From the NCBI RefSeq assembly GCF_026340655.1, contig NZ_JAPEOZ010000001.1:1798001-1862000 (forward strand): a stretch of 64,000 nt of DNA. Reading direction: 5' to 3'. This document shows positions 50,255 to 60,432 of this stretch, one piece after another. The position numbers and the translations under genes are program-made. Each line of letters begins with the position of its first letter. Within the stretch, counting starts at the first letter, position 1. The stretch comes from Streptomyces sp. NBC_01275. GTDB taxonomy: Bacteria > Actinomycetota > Actinomycetes > Streptomycetales > Streptomycetaceae. The notes below the pieces were generated by a model. That model saw only the letters and a program-made list of their open reading frames with translations, searched no databases and was not told where the DNA came from.

Positions 50255-51895
50255 ATGGGGGACGCGGTGACCGAGGTACCGGGCAGTGAACGTCTGATCG
50301 CGGGTCGCTACCGTCTGCTGACCCCGCTCGGCGAGGGCGGCATGGGCACGGTGTGGCGGGCCCGTGACGAGGTGCTGCACCGCGAGGTCGCCGTCAAGGA
50401 GGTACGCGCCCCGGCCGGGCTCGCGGCTTCGGACATCGAGCGGATGTACGCCCGGCTGGAGCGCGAGGCCTGGGCCGCGGCCCGGGTCGCGAACCGGAAC
50501 GTGGTCACGGTGTACGACGTGGCGATGCAGGACGGCCGCCCATGGATCGTCATGGAGATCGTGCACGGCATCTCGCTCGCCGAACTGCTGGACGCCGAGG
50601 GGCCGTTGGACCCGGCGCGGGCCGCGTACATCGGGGCCGAGGTGCTGTCGGCGCTGCGCGCCGCACATGAGGCCGGGGTGCTGCACCGGGACGTGAAGCC
50701 GGCGAACGTCCTGATGTCGAACGACGGCCGGGTCGTCCTCACCGACTTCGGCATCGCGACCGTCGAGGGCACCTCCGCGCTGACGATGACCGGCGAGGTC
50801 ATCGGCTCCCCCGAGTTTCTCGCGCCGGAGCGGGCGCTGGGACGCACGCCCGGGCCCGAGTCGGACCTGTGGTCGCTGGGCGTGCTGCTGTACGCGGCGG
50901 TCGAGGGCAACTCGCCCTTCCGCTACGACACTCCGCTGAACACCCTGCGCGCGATCGTCGACGAGGAGCTGCCGCCGACGCGCCGGGCCGGTCCGCTCGC
51001 GCCCGTGATCGAGGGGCTGCTGCGCAAGGACCCGGCACAGCGGCTGCCCGCCGACCGGGCCGAACAGGATCTGCGGCTCGTCGCGGCGGGCGGCAGCCCC
51101 CGGTCGGGCACGGGCCCCTCGACGCCGTATCCGCCGACGGTCGTCACCCGCCCCGAGCCGCTTCGACAGGACCGGCTCCGGCAGGAACCCCCGCCCCCGC
51201 CGCCTCCGTGGACGACCACGCCGTCCGCCGGCACACCGCCGGACGGCCCGCGGGAGCCGAAGCGCGACCGGCGCACCGCCGCCGTCCTGATCGCCGGGGT
51301 CGCCGCCCTCGCGCTGGCGGCCGCCGGGCTGACGTACGGACTGCTGAACCGGGACGACGGCAAGGGCGGCGGGACCGGTGGGGTCACCAACAGCCAGACG
51401 GACGGGCTGAGTTCCACTCCGACGCAGCCGCAGGAGAGCAAGAGCGACGAGCCGTCGAGCCCCTCTCCCAGCCCCAGTCACAGCGCCTCGTCCGCCGCTC
51501 CCGAGCAGAGCGTCACGGTCGCCGTGGCCGGCTCGCACACGGACTACTCGGGCGCCTGTCCGCCGCAGGACTCCGGCGCGCCCGCCTTCACGGCGACGAT
51601 CACGGTGGGGCGGCTGCCCGCGACGGTGTCCTACCGCTGGGTGTCGAAGGACGGCGAGCTGTCCGGGCAGACCTGGAAGACGCTCGACTTCCCGGCGGGC
51701 GGAGGCAAGTCCCAGCAGGACCGGGTGATCGTGTCGACCTACGCCGAGAGCGGGACGTACCGGAACGCGATCGGCGTCGAGGTGCGCGATCCGGTGGAGG
51801 CGACGTCCGACTTCGTGCCGTTCTCGGTGACCTGCGAGACGGAGGCCCCGTCGACCGGGACCTCCCCCTCGCCCTCGTCCTCGACGTACGAATGA
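50255..51895 (+). CDS. Ser/Thr protein kinase with extracellular domain
   Basis: A 546-aa Hanks-type kinase. The Gly loop is LGEGGMGTVW, with Lys48, HRDVKPAN with Asp146, and DFG with Asp164. A proline-rich juxtamembrane stretch (EPPPPPPPWTTTP) and one span (about 345-367) follow. The Ser/Pro-rich linker leads to a beta-rich Ig-like extracellular domain of about 110 residues with two Cys. There are no PASTA repeats. The start is uncertain: ATG 50255 is chosen; GTG at 50249 or 50267 would also work. Confidence 0.93.
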   Translation: MGDAVTEVPGSERLIAGRYRLLTPLGEGGMGTVWRARDEVLHREVAVKEVRAPAGLAASDIERMYARLEREAWAAARVANRNVVTVYDVAMQDGRPWIVMEIVHGISLAELLDAEGPLDPARAAYIGAEVLSALRAAHEAGVLHRDVKPANVLMSNDGRVVLTDFGIATVEGTSALTMTGEVIGSPEFLAPERALGRTPGPESDLWSLGVLLYAAVEGNSPFRYDTPLNTLRAIVDEELPPTRRAGPLAPVIEGLLRKDPAQRLPADRAEQDLRLVAAGGSPRSGTGPSTPYPPTVVTRPEPLRQDRLRQEPPPPPPPWTTTPSAGTPPDGPREPKRDRRTAAVLIAGVAALALAAAGLTYGLLNRDDGKGGGTGGVTNSQTDGLSSTPTQPQESKSDEPSSPSPSPSHSASSAAPEQSVTVAVAGSHTDYSGACPPQDSGAPAFTATITVGRLPATVSYRWVSKDGELSGQTWKTLDFPAGGGKSQQDRVIVSTYAESGTYRNAIGVEVRDPVEATSDFVPFSVTCETEAPSTGTSPSPSSSTYE

Positions 51896-51906
51896 GGTTT
51901 CCGAGC

Positions 51907-51936
51907 GAACTGCGTGCGCGTGAACTGCGTACGCGT
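51907..51936. repeat. 15-bp direct repeat pair between convergent genes
   Basis: GAACTGCGTGCGCGT followed directly by GAACTGCGTACGCGT in the 55-nt gap between the kinase and lipase stop codons. No terminator hairpin is clear here. Confidence 0.75.
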
Positions 51937-51950
51937 GGACCGCTGTCGGC

Positions 51951-52757
51951 TCAGACGGCGCCGTTCAGCACGGGCAGATAGCCGCCCGAGTGGCCGGACG
52001 CGGTCGGGTGGTAGGACTCGCCGATGTTGAGCAGGTTGAGGCTGTGCAGCCAGGAGCTGCCGGAGCAGATCTCGTGGCCGCTGAACGTCGTCCGCACGTC
52101 GCCGAAGGCGAAGCCGTGGGCGGCGGCGCGGCGGGCGAGGGCGGCGTCGAGGTAGTCGGCCGCGTTGTTGACGGCGGAGCGCTTGGTCTCGGACAGACCG
52201 AGGCAGAGGGCGCCCAGCTGGTAGAAGCGGGGGTAACCGAGCACGACGACCCGGGCGTTGGGGGCCTTGGCGCTGATCGTGGAGTAGACGGTGTCGAGTT
52301 TGCCGGGGAGCGTGGAGTCGACGTACCCCCTGGCGGTGTTGATCCGGGCGACGCAGGTGCTGTCGGAGCTGGTCACGCAGGTCGTCATGACGTCGGCGAA
52401 GCCCGCGTCGTTGCCGCCGACGCTGATCGAGACGAGGCCGGTGGCGGAGTTCAGTCCGCCGAGCTGGTTCGCCAGGACGTCGCCCGTCCGGGCCCCCGAG
52501 CAGGCCGCGAAGGTGAACGACGCCGGTGAGTGGGCGGCGTTCCAGAGGTAGGGGTAGGCCTTCGTGCTGCGCTTGCAGTCGCCGCTGGAGCTGATGTAGC
52601 TGCCCGCGCCGACGCCGGAGGAGTAGGAGTCGCCGAGGGCCGCGTACCCGCCGGTCGCGGCGAGTGGGGCGCCCTGCGCCGCGGCTGCCCCGGTGAGGGC
52701 CGTGCCGGCGGCGAGGAGAAGCGAGCTGACGAATACGACAAGTCGGGAACGTCTCAT
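51951..52757 (-). CDS. Secreted SGNH-hydrolase lipase
   Basis: A 268-aa secreted lipase/esterase. Signal peptide to about residue 30 (AAAAQGA). The SGNH blocks are present: GDSYSSGVG (Ser nucleophile, block I), the Gly in block II, GGND (block III) and the C-terminal HPTASGH (His). Six cysteines fit three disulfides, as in the characterised S. coelicolor lipase of the same length (SCO1725, from memory). GGGAGG lies 5 nt before ATG 52757. It hydrolyses acylglycerols and esters outside the cell. Confidence 0.96.
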   Translation of the reverse strand: MRRSRLVVFVSSLLLAAGTALTGAAAAQGAPLAATGGYAALGDSYSSGVGAGSYISSSGDCKRSTKAYPYLWNAAHSPASFTFAACSGARTGDVLANQLGGLNSATGLVSISVGGNDAGFADVMTTCVTSSDSTCVARINTARGYVDSTLPGKLDTVYSTISAKAPNARVVVLGYPRFYQLGALCLGLSETKRSAVNNAADYLDAALARRAAAHGFAFGDVRTTFSGHEICSGSSWLHSLNLLNIGESYHPTASGHSGGYLPVLNGAV

Positions 52758-53071
52758 GGAACCTCCCTTTAGCAGGATCTCTGCCACAACCGTCGTACCA
52801 ACCACGCGTGTTGACCGGAAGTGTTCATGCCAAGACTTTTCGTACCCCTCCGGGGTCGTTTCCAGACGCTCTTCGTCCACTTTGTTGCGTGAGCATGTCA
52901 ATCCTGTTGATGCCTCCTCAGCTTCCTTGTTCTACCCCTGTAGTTGACCGAGGCTTTACCTCGGCCGAGAGCGGAACGCGACGCTCGACGCCGTGCGTGC
53001 GACACCGCGCGCACCCCCACAGGCGCGCGCCCCACCCGGGCGAGCGCCGCCAGGAGGAGGACTCCCCCGTC
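52758..53071. other. Divergent gap, lipase and subtilisin promoters
   Basis: A 314-nt gap with a stretch of lower GC near 52780-52970. It should contain two divergent promoters for secreted enzymes. I see no palindrome or hexamer pair good enough to call. Confidence 0.4.
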
Positions 53072-54280
53072 ATGGCACACCTGCGCAGCACCAGGATCCG
53101 CGTCACCGCCGCCGCCACCGTCGCGGCCGCCGCCCTCGTCGGCGGGCTCACCGCGCTCCCCGCCCAGGCCGCCCCGGCCGAGGGCAGGGTCCTCGCGGCC
53201 GGCTCCCCCACCGCCGTCAAGGACAGCTACATCGTCACGCTCAAGCAGGACGCCGGCTTCAAGGCGTCCTCGGCCACGGGCAAGGGCCTCATCAAGGAGT
53301 ACGGCGGCTCGGTGGACAAGACGTTCACCGCCGCGCTCAACGGCTACACCGCCACCCTCTCCGCAGCCGAGGCCCGCAGACTGGCCGCGGACCCGGCGGT
53401 GGCCGCCGTCGAGCAGAACCAGACGGTCCGGGTGGCCGACACCACGCAGTCCAGCGCCCCCTGGGGCCTGGACCGCGTCGACCAGACCTCGCTCCCGCTG
53501 TCCGGCACCTACACCTACCCGGACACCGCGGGCAGCGGCGTCACCGCGTACGTCATCGACACCGGCGTGCGCATCACCCACTCGCAGATCAGCGGCCGTG
53601 CCTCGTACGGCTACGACGCGGTCGACGGCGACACCACCGCCTCCGACGGCAACGGCCACGGCACCCATGTGGCCACCACGATCGCGGGCTCCACCTACGG
53701 CGTCGCCAAGAGCGCGAAGATCGTGGCGGTGCGGGTGCTCGACAACGCCGGCTCCGGCACCACGGCCGGCGTGATCGCGGGCATCAACTGGGTGACGGCG
53801 AACCACTCCGGCCCCTCGGTCGCCAACCTGTCGCTCGGCGGCGGCGCGTCCACCACCCTGGACACGGCGGTGAAGAACTCCATAGCCAGCGGCGTCACTT
53901 ACGCCGTCGCCGCGGGCAACAACAACGCCAGCGCCTCCTCGTACTCCCCGGCGCGCGTCGCCGAGGCCATCACGGTCGGCGCCACCACCAGCACCGACGC
54001 CCGGGCGAGCTACTCCAACTACGGCTCCGTCTTGGACATCTTCGCCCCCGGCTCCTCCATCACGGCGGGCTGGTACACCAGCGACACCGCCACGAACACC
54101 ATCTCGGGCACGTCGATGGCGACCCCGCACGTCGCGGGCGCGGCCGCGGTCTACCTGGCCGGCCACACCTCGGCCACCCCGGCCCAGGTCGCCACGGCGC
54201 TGATCAACGGCTCGACCGCGAGCAAGGTCACCAGCCCGGGCACCGGTTCCCCGAACCGGCTGCTGAAGATCGTTCCGTGA
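53072..54280 (+). CDS. Secreted subtilisin-like serine protease (S8)
   Basis: A 402-aa preproprotease. The signal peptide runs to about residue 31 (PAQA). An inhibitor_I9 propeptide follows (about 50-118: DSYIVTLKQDAGFK ... AVAAVEQNQTVR). The S8 domain of proteinase K type has Asp in YVIDTGV, His in GHGTHVA and Ser in GTSMATPHVAG. It should be exported, self-processed and active outside. AGGAGGAGG lies about 12 nt before the ATG. A perfect 13-bp hairpin follows the gene. Confidence 0.96.
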   Translation: MAHLRSTRIRVTAAATVAAAALVGGLTALPAQAAPAEGRVLAAGSPTAVKDSYIVTLKQDAGFKASSATGKGLIKEYGGSVDKTFTAALNGYTATLSAAEARRLAADPAVAAVEQNQTVRVADTTQSSAPWGLDRVDQTSLPLSGTYTYPDTAGSGVTAYVIDTGVRITHSQISGRASYGYDAVDGDTTASDGNGHGTHVATTIAGSTYGVAKSAKIVAVRVLDNAGSGTTAGVIAGINWVTANHSGPSVANLSLGGGASTTLDTAVKNSIASGVTYAVAAGNNNASASSYSPARVAEAITVGATTSTDARASYSNYGSVLDIFAPGSSITAGWYTSDTATNTISGTSMATPHVAGAAAVYLAGHTSATPAQVATALINGSTASKVTSPGTGSPNRLLKIVP

Positions 54281-54339
54281 CACACCGGCACCACACCACC
54301 GGCACAACCAACACCACCGAAGCCGAACCGAGTTGACCC

Positions 54340-54372
54340 GTTCCCCGGAGGCCTCCGTCGCCTCCGGGGAAC
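54340..54372. terminator. Perfect 13-bp terminator after the subtilisin gene
   Basis: GTTCCCCGGAGGC (54340-54352) pairs perfectly with GCCTCCGGGGAAC (54360-54372) around a 7-nt loop, followed by ATTTGCGT. It lies 60 nt past the protease stop. Confidence 0.9.
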
Positions 54373-54788
54373 ATTTGCGTCCGCCTGCGTCCGCCCCTTC
54401 CAATGGGACACACCGTTCTGTAACGGTCAAACGAACAAAAACGGCAGAGGACCGCCAAGGGCTTGCCATCCGGGCGTAATCATCAATACCGTCATACTTC
54501 TCACTCGCGTCGGTCCGTCGGCAACGGCTCCAGGGGAGGGCTCAGGGACCGCGACGGTATCGGGGCGGGAGCGCGGTAGGGGGGTGCCGTGCTCGGTGAC
54601 CGCACTGGTGACCGGGCCGTGCCGCGCGGTCGGCCGCCGTCTTTCGCCGGTGGCCGGTCAGCTTTGCCAGCTCGCCCTTGTGTGCGCGGAGATCACTCCG
54701 CCATGGGCGAGAAACCCCCCTTTCGAACCGGACGTGGATCCGGGCCGCCCAGGGGCGGGCGGCCCACCGGACGAGAGGGACCAGACTC
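54373..54788. other. Long leader region of the glycosyltransferase operon
   Basis: 416 nt with no convincing gene before the GT2 start. It contains a short hairpin CCGTT-CTGT-AACGG (about 54412), an AT-richer stretch near 54470-54510 where a promoter could lie, and GC-rich potential hairpins such as GGGCCGCCCAGGGGCGGGCGGCCC (about 54741). I cannot match it to a known riboswitch. A long 5' leader is likely. Confidence 0.4.
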
Positions 54789-55649
54789 ATGAGTTCCGTT
54801 CTGCAGCCGGCGACATCGGGCCAGGATCTTGACGACCCGTCCATCGCCGTCATCTACCGGCCGATCTCCTCTCACCTGGCCATCGCGCCGCCGGTGAGCG
54901 TGGTCATCCCCGCGATGAACGAGGCCGAGAACCTTCCGTACGTCTTCAAGACCCTGCCGGACTGGATCCACGAAGTGGTGCTGGTCGACGGCAACTCCAC
55001 CGACGACACCGTCGGCGTCGCACGCGAACTGTGGCCCGGCGTCAAGGTCGTCGGACAGCAGGGCCGGGGCAAGGGCGACGCCCTGATCACCGGCTTCGAG
55101 GCGTGCACCGGCGACATCATCGTCATGGTCGACGCCGACGGCTCGGCCGACGGCAACGAGATCGTGTCGTACGTCTCCGCGCTCGTCTCCGGCGCCGACT
55201 TCGCCAAGGGCTCGCGCTTCGCCAACGGCGGCGGCACCGACGACATGACCTTCATCCGGCGCATGGGCAACCGGGCCCTGTGCGCCATCGTCAACCGCAA
55301 GTTCGGCGCCCGCTACACCGACCTGTGCTACGGCTACAACGCCTTCTGGCGGCACTGCCTGGACAAGATCGAGCTCGACTGCACCGGCTTCGAGATCGAG
55401 ACCCTGATCAACATCCGGGTCGTCAAGGCCGGGCTGAAGGTGCAGGAGATACCCAGCCACGAGTACCTGCGCATCCACGGCGTGAGCAACCTGCGCGCCG
55501 TGCGCGACGGACTGCGGGTGCTGCGGGTCATCCTGCGGGAGCGCTCCAACCGGCGGGCCCTGCGCCGCGTCGGCCGCCGCTCTCCCCTGCTCGACTCGGC
55601 GCGGGGAGACTCCATGCGGGGAGACTCCATGCGGGGAGAGCTGTCTTGA
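54789..55649 (+). CDS. Glycosyltransferase family 2, DPM1-like
   Basis: A 286-aa GT2 enzyme without membrane span. The fold starts VSVVIPAMNEAENLP (about residue 36), with VDGNSTDDT, the metal-site DADGSADG and RMGNRALCAIVNRKFGARYTDLCYGYNAFWR, close to polyprenyl-phosphate sugar transferases. It probably moves a sugar from a nucleotide to a lipid or glycan acceptor. GAGGGA lies about 9 nt before the ATG. The last residues are repeats of RGDSM from a 15-bp DNA repeat. It overlaps the next gene by 4 nt. Confidence 0.92.
   Translation: MSSVLQPATSGQDLDDPSIAVIYRPISSHLAIAPPVSVVIPAMNEAENLPYVFKTLPDWIHEVVLVDGNSTDDTVGVARELWPGVKVVGQQGRGKGDALITGFEACTGDIIVMVDADGSADGNEIVSYVSALVSGADFAKGSRFANGGGTDDMTFIRRMGNRALCAIVNRKFGARYTDLCYGYNAFWRHCLDKIELDCTGFEIETLINIRVVKAGLKVQEIPSHEYLRIHGVSNLRAVRDGLRVLRVILRERSNRRALRRVGRRSPLLDSARGDSMRGDSMRGELS
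55602..55637. repeat. 15-bp direct repeats at a gene junction
   Basis: GCGGGGAGACTCCAT occurs twice head to tail, then GCGGGGAGAG. The units encode MRGDS at the end of the first GT2. They also supply GGGGAGAG, the ribosome binding site of the next gene, so repeat number sets both the tail and the spacing. Confidence 0.8.
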
Positions 55650-56839
55650 GCGCGATCGGCATCTCCGTCGTCGTCTGCGTGTACACCGAGGACCGCTGGG
55701 AGGACGTCCTCGCGGCGGTCGCCTCGGTGCGGGCGCAGACCCACCCGGCCCTGGAGACCCTGCTCGTCGTCGACCACAACCCGACGCTCCTGGACCGGCT
55801 GGCCCGGGAGTACAAGGAGACCGACGAGGTACGGGTGCTGCCCAACGCGGGCCCGCGCGGTCTGTCGGCCGGCCGCAACACCGGCATCGCGGCCTCCTGC
55901 GGCGAGGTCATCGCCTTCCTCGACGACGACGCCGTCGCCGAACGGGACTGGCTGCGCCGCTTCGCCGACCCCTACAGCGACCCGCGCGTCCTGGCCGTCG
56001 GCGGCAAGGTCGTGCCGGTGTGGGCCTCCGGGCGGCGGCCCGACTGGTTCCCCGAGGAGTTCGACTGGGTGGTGGGCTGCTCGTACCGGGGCCTGCCGGC
56101 CGGCCGCGTCCGGGTGCGCAACGTCCTCGGCGGGAACGCCTCCTTCCGGCGTACGGCGTTCGACCTCGCGGGCGGTTTCGCCAGCGGCATCGGACGCGAC
56201 GGCAACAAGCGGCCGATGGGCGGCGAGGAGACGGAGCTGTGCATCCGGCTCAGCCGGGCGAGACCCGACGCGATCCTGCTCGTCGACGACCGTGCGGTGA
56301 TCCACCACAAGGTGCCCGAGGCGCGCGAGCACTTCGGGTACTTCCGCACGCGCACCTACGCCGAGGGCCTGTCCAAGGCGCTCGTCGCCCGCAGCGTCGG
56401 CGTCGACAAAGGCCTGGAGTCCGAACGCCGGTACACCACCCGGGTGTTGCCGGCCGGAGTCGCCCGCGGTCTGCGCGACCAACTCCTGGCCCGCCCCGGC
56501 GGCGCCCGCCGCGCGGCCGCGATCGTCACCGGCGTCCTCACGGCGGCCGGCGGCTACGCGATCGGCAGCGTACGAGCCCGCCGGGCCGGGACGACGTTCA
56601 CGGTGGTGCCGATCGACCCGACGGCCGGCCGACCACCGGACCGGACAACAGGCGAAGCCACACACCGACCGACGGACCGGGAGGCGGGCGAGGCAACACA
56701 CGGGACCGCGGACCGGAAGGCGGACTCGGTGATGAATCGGCCGACGGACGAGGCGGCGCACCGGCCGACGGACGGGCCGACGGACGGCGCAACGCCCCGG
56801 TCGGCGGAGCGGCCGGCGGACCAGGAGCCCGCCGCATGA
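55646..56839 (+). CDS. Glycosyltransferase family 2
   Basis: A 397-aa GT2 enzyme. VVVCVYTEDRW opens the domain. GRNTGIAASCGEVIAFLDDDAV carries the DDD metal site, and GGEETELCIRL the catalytic acidic motif (about residue 192). A weak hydrophobic stretch (about 292-305) follows the domain. The last 80 residues are a low-complexity tail of RPTDxEA/THRPTDG repeats. The start is a rare TTG at 55646 inside TTGA, overlapping the previous stop, with GGGGAGAG 5 nt upstream. It couples to the deacetylase gene by another ATGA. Confidence 0.9.
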   Translation: MSAIGISVVVCVYTEDRWEDVLAAVASVRAQTHPALETLLVVDHNPTLLDRLAREYKETDEVRVLPNAGPRGLSAGRNTGIAASCGEVIAFLDDDAVAERDWLRRFADPYSDPRVLAVGGKVVPVWASGRRPDWFPEEFDWVVGCSYRGLPAGRVRVRNVLGGNASFRRTAFDLAGGFASGIGRDGNKRPMGGEETELCIRLSRARPDAILLVDDRAVIHHKVPEAREHFGYFRTRTYAEGLSKALVARSVGVDKGLESERRYTTRVLPAGVARGLRDQLLARPGGARRAAAIVTGVLTAAGGYAIGSVRARRAGTTFTVVPIDPTAGRPPDRTTGEATHRPTDREAGEATHGTADRKADSVMNRPTDEAAHRPTDGPTDGATPRSAERPADQEPAA

Positions 56840-57621
56840 GGGAGGCGAGTGTTCCGATCCTCATGTATCACGCGGTCGCCGCCGAGCCGAACGACGCCAC
56901 CCGTGCCCTCTCGGTCACGCCGGAGGCGTTCGCCGGGCAGTTGGCGGTGATCGCGGACCGCGGGCTCACCCCGCTCACCACGGCCGACCTCGCGGCCCGC
57001 TGGCGGGCCGGCCGGCCGCTGCCCGCCCGCCCGGTGCTCCTCACCTTCGACGACGGCTACGAGGGCGTGCACCGGCACGCCCTCCCCGTCCTGACCCGGC
57101 ACGGCTTCCCGGCCACGCTGTTCGTGTCCACCGGCTGGATCCGGGGCGCGTACGACACCGGCGGCGGCCTGGACGCCATGCTGGACTGGCGACAGGTGCG
57201 CGAACTGGCCGACGCGGGCGTCGAGATCGGCGGCCACAGCCACACCCATCCACAGCTCGACCAGCTCGACGACGTCACCCTGAGCGCCGAGCTGACCCGC
57301 TGCCGGTACCTCGTCGGCGACGAACTGGGCGCCCTGCCCGAGTCGTTCGCCTACCCGTACGGCTACTCCAGCCGCCGGATCCGCACGGCGGTGCGCGGAC
57401 ACGGGTTCGCCCAGGCGCTCGCCGTGGGCAACTCCCTCGCCCGGCGCGCCCAGGGGCCGTACGCCCTGCGGCGGGTGACGGTACGGCGGTCCACGGACGC
57501 CGAGGAGTTCGAGCGGCTCCTCGACGGCCGCGCGATCGCCCGCACCTTCGCCAGGGACCGGGCGCTCACCAAGGGGTACGCGGTGGTGCGCAGGACACGG
57601 CAGCTCCATCGGCTGGTGTGA
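56836..57621 (+). CDS. Polysaccharide deacetylase family protein
   Basis: A 261-aa NodB-domain enzyme. TFDDGYEG gives the catalytic base and first metal Asp (about residue 69), HSHTHPQL the two metal His, and FAYPYGYSSRR the later motif. It should remove N-acetyl groups from a hexosamine polymer. No signal peptide is seen, so it acts inside or on lipid-linked intermediates. ATG 56836 overlaps the previous gene stop (ATGA), with AGGAG 8 nt upstream. Confidence 0.93.
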   Translation: MREASVPILMYHAVAAEPNDATRALSVTPEAFAGQLAVIADRGLTPLTTADLAARWRAGRPLPARPVLLTFDDGYEGVHRHALPVLTRHGFPATLFVSTGWIRGAYDTGGGLDAMLDWRQVRELADAGVEIGGHSHTHPQLDQLDDVTLSAELTRCRYLVGDELGALPESFAYPYGYSSRRIRTAVRGHGFAQALAVGNSLARRAQGPYALRRVTVRRSTDAEEFERLLDGRAIARTFARDRALTKGYAVVRRTRQLHRLV

Positions 57622-57643
57622 GAAGTCGGCGCGCACGGTCGGC

Positions 57644-57682
57644 GTGAGCGGCCGGTGTGAACGGGCGGTGTGAACGGCCGGC
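57644..57682. repeat. 13-bp tandem repeat, three copies
   Basis: GTGAGCGGCCGGT, GTGAACGGGCGGT and GTGAACGGCCGGC in a row, starting 22 nt after the deacetylase stop, in a 197-nt gap that otherwise shows no feature. Confidence 0.75.
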
Positions 57683-57818
57683 GGCTCCGGCGGGACTGCC
57701 TGGTGGCAGGGCCCGTCGGGGCGCCGGACACAGCCGGACATAGCCCGACGCAGACGACACACCGCGCGCACTGCGGAAACCGGGTGCAGACGGGGTCCCT
57801 GTGCCGGATCATGGCGGC

Positions 57819-58913
<1,095 letters not shown>

Positions 58914-58973
58914 GGCCCGGCCCGAGCTCCGGGCGCGGCACGGTCCGGCGGCGGCGCGCAGTGAACGGCACGG

Positions 58974-59342
58974 TCACGCCTCGTACGCCGCCCGCAGGGC
59001 GTCCCTCACCGCCGCCGACGCCTGCTCCTCCGTCAGTCCGAGCCGCCGCACCCGCTCCGCGTAGGCCTGTGCGGCTCCCGCGGCCTCCCGCTCCGCCGCC
59101 GAGCCCGCGGCGGCGACGAACGTGCCGTTGCGGCCCCGCGTCTCGATCACCCCGTCCGCCTCCAGCGCCCGGTACGCCTTGGCGACGGTGTTCGCGGCGA
59201 GGCCGAGCGACTCGGCGAGCCCGCGCACCGTCGGCAGCCGGTAGCCGACCGGCAGCGCGCCGGAGCGCGCCTGGCCGGCGATCTGCGCCCGCACCTGCTC
59301 GTACGGAGCGGCGCTGTCATCGATGTGGATCTTCAAGGTCAC
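58974..59342 (-). CDS. GntR family regulator, YtrA subfamily
   Basis: A 122-aa short GntR protein. The winged helix lies at about residues 14-75 (YEQVRAQIAGQARSGALPVGYRLPTVRGLAESLGLAANTVAKAYRALEADGVI), followed by only about 45 residues, as in the YtrA group. YtrA proteins usually repress neighbouring ABC transporter genes, but none is here. The GTG at 59342 gives the usual VTLKIHID start. It is divergent from the GNAT gene. Confidence 0.92.
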   Translation of the reverse strand: MTLKIHIDDSAAPYEQVRAQIAGQARSGALPVGYRLPTVRGLAESLGLAANTVAKAYRALEADGVIETRGRNGTFVAAAGSAAEREAAGAAQAYAERVRRLGLTEEQASAAVRDALRAAYEA

Positions 59343-59354
59343 GGGCCGATTGTC

Positions 59355-59414
59355 CCGCACCCGTCCCTCGCCCGTCCTCCCCCAACCGCACCCGTCCCTC
59401 GCCCGTCCTCCCCC
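59355..59414. repeat. Tandem duplication upstream of the YtrA-type gene
   Basis: Two 29-bp copies (59355-59383 and 59386-59414, period 31) of the sequence CCGCACCCGTCCCTCGCCCG with a following TCCTCCCCC. They lie in the 160-nt gap between the divergent regulator and GNAT genes. Confidence 0.85.
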
Positions 59415-59502
59415 CACCCCCGACCTGCCCGCACCCACCCCGCACGCACCCACCTGAAAATGAGAGGCGTCCGGGCGCGGCCCGCCCGTAGCGTGCGCTG
59501 AC

Positions 59503-60432
59503 ATGACCGTCATCGTGCGCGAGCTGCGCCCCGACGCACGGCCCGACATCGAAGGCTTCGTCCGGGTCCGGCACCTCGCTCTGCCCTACCTCCTCTTCAC
59601 CCCCGAGTCGGTGGTCCACGACCTCACCCACGCCCACCCCGACGCCCGCTCCCGCAAGCTCGTCGCCGAGGAGGACGGCGAGATCGTCGGCACCGCCCAG
59701 CTCGGCCTCGCCCACAACAGCCCGAAGCCCGGCCAGGGCTACCTCAACGTGTACGTGGACCCGGCGCACACCGGACGCGGCGCGGGCACGCTGCTGGCCC
59801 GCACCGCCGAGGAGCAGCTGGCGGCGCACGGGGCGACCCGGCTGTTCGCCTGGGTGCTGGACGAGCCCGGCAACCGCGCCCACGCGGAGCGCCGCGGCTA
59901 CCGGGCGAGCCGCAGCGCGCACTTCCTGCGCCTGGACCTGGCCGGGGCCGCGCTGCCGCCGCGCCAGGACCCGCCGCCCGGCGTCGAGCTGCGCACGGCC
60001 GCCGACTTCGCCGACGATCCGCGCCCGCTGTTCGCCCTGGACGCGGAGGCGGGGTCCGACGAGCCGAGCGACATCGACACCGAGGCCACCGACTACGCGG
60101 CGTGGATCGCGCAGCACTGGAGCCATCCCCACCTCGACCGGGAGCTGACCTCGGTCGCCGTGGCCGACGGCCGCCCCGTCGCCTTCAGCGTCGCCCACAC
60201 CGCGGGCGGCCCCCGCTACTTCACCGCCATGACCGGCACCGCCCGCGCCTTCCGCGGCCGGGGCCTGGCCAAGCTCGCCAAGAACGACTCCCTGCACCGC
60301 GCCCGCGCCGCGGGGTACGCGCAGGCGTGGACGGGCAACGACGCGGGCAACGGACCGATGCTCGCGGTCAACAAGTGGTTCGGATACGAGATCCAGGCGA
60401 CGGAGGTGCGGTATGTCCGCGAACTCGGCTGA
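59503..60432 (+). CDS. GNAT family N-acetyltransferase, double domain
   Basis: A 309-aa protein with two GNAT folds in tandem. The first has the acetyl-CoA loop VDPAHTGRGAGTLL (about residue 87). The second, RAFRGRGLAKLAKNDSL (about 248), is followed by GNDAGNGPMLAVNKWFGYE, the typical end. It resembles mycothiol-synthase-like and Eis-like double acetyltransferases, but the substrate is unknown. The DUF402 gene overlaps its last 20 nt. Confidence 0.92.
   Translation: MTVIVRELRPDARPDIEGFVRVRHLALPYLLFTPESVVHDLTHAHPDARSRKLVAEEDGEIVGTAQLGLAHNSPKPGQGYLNVYVDPAHTGRGAGTLLARTAEEQLAAHGATRLFAWVLDEPGNRAHAERRGYRASRSAHFLRLDLAGAALPPRQDPPPGVELRTAADFADDPRPLFALDAEAGSDEPSDIDTEATDYAAWIAQHWSHPHLDRELTSVAVADGRPVAFSVAHTAGGPRYFTAMTGTARAFRGRGLAKLAKNDSLHRARAAGYAQAWTGNDAGNGPMLAVNKWFGYEIQATEVRYVRELG

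Noticed and set aside
48296..51538. A 1,080-codon minus-strand open frame
   Set aside because: It is antisense to the NicO permease and the kinase. The valine and GVGV-rich text is the mirror of the His codons; no start signal or motif.
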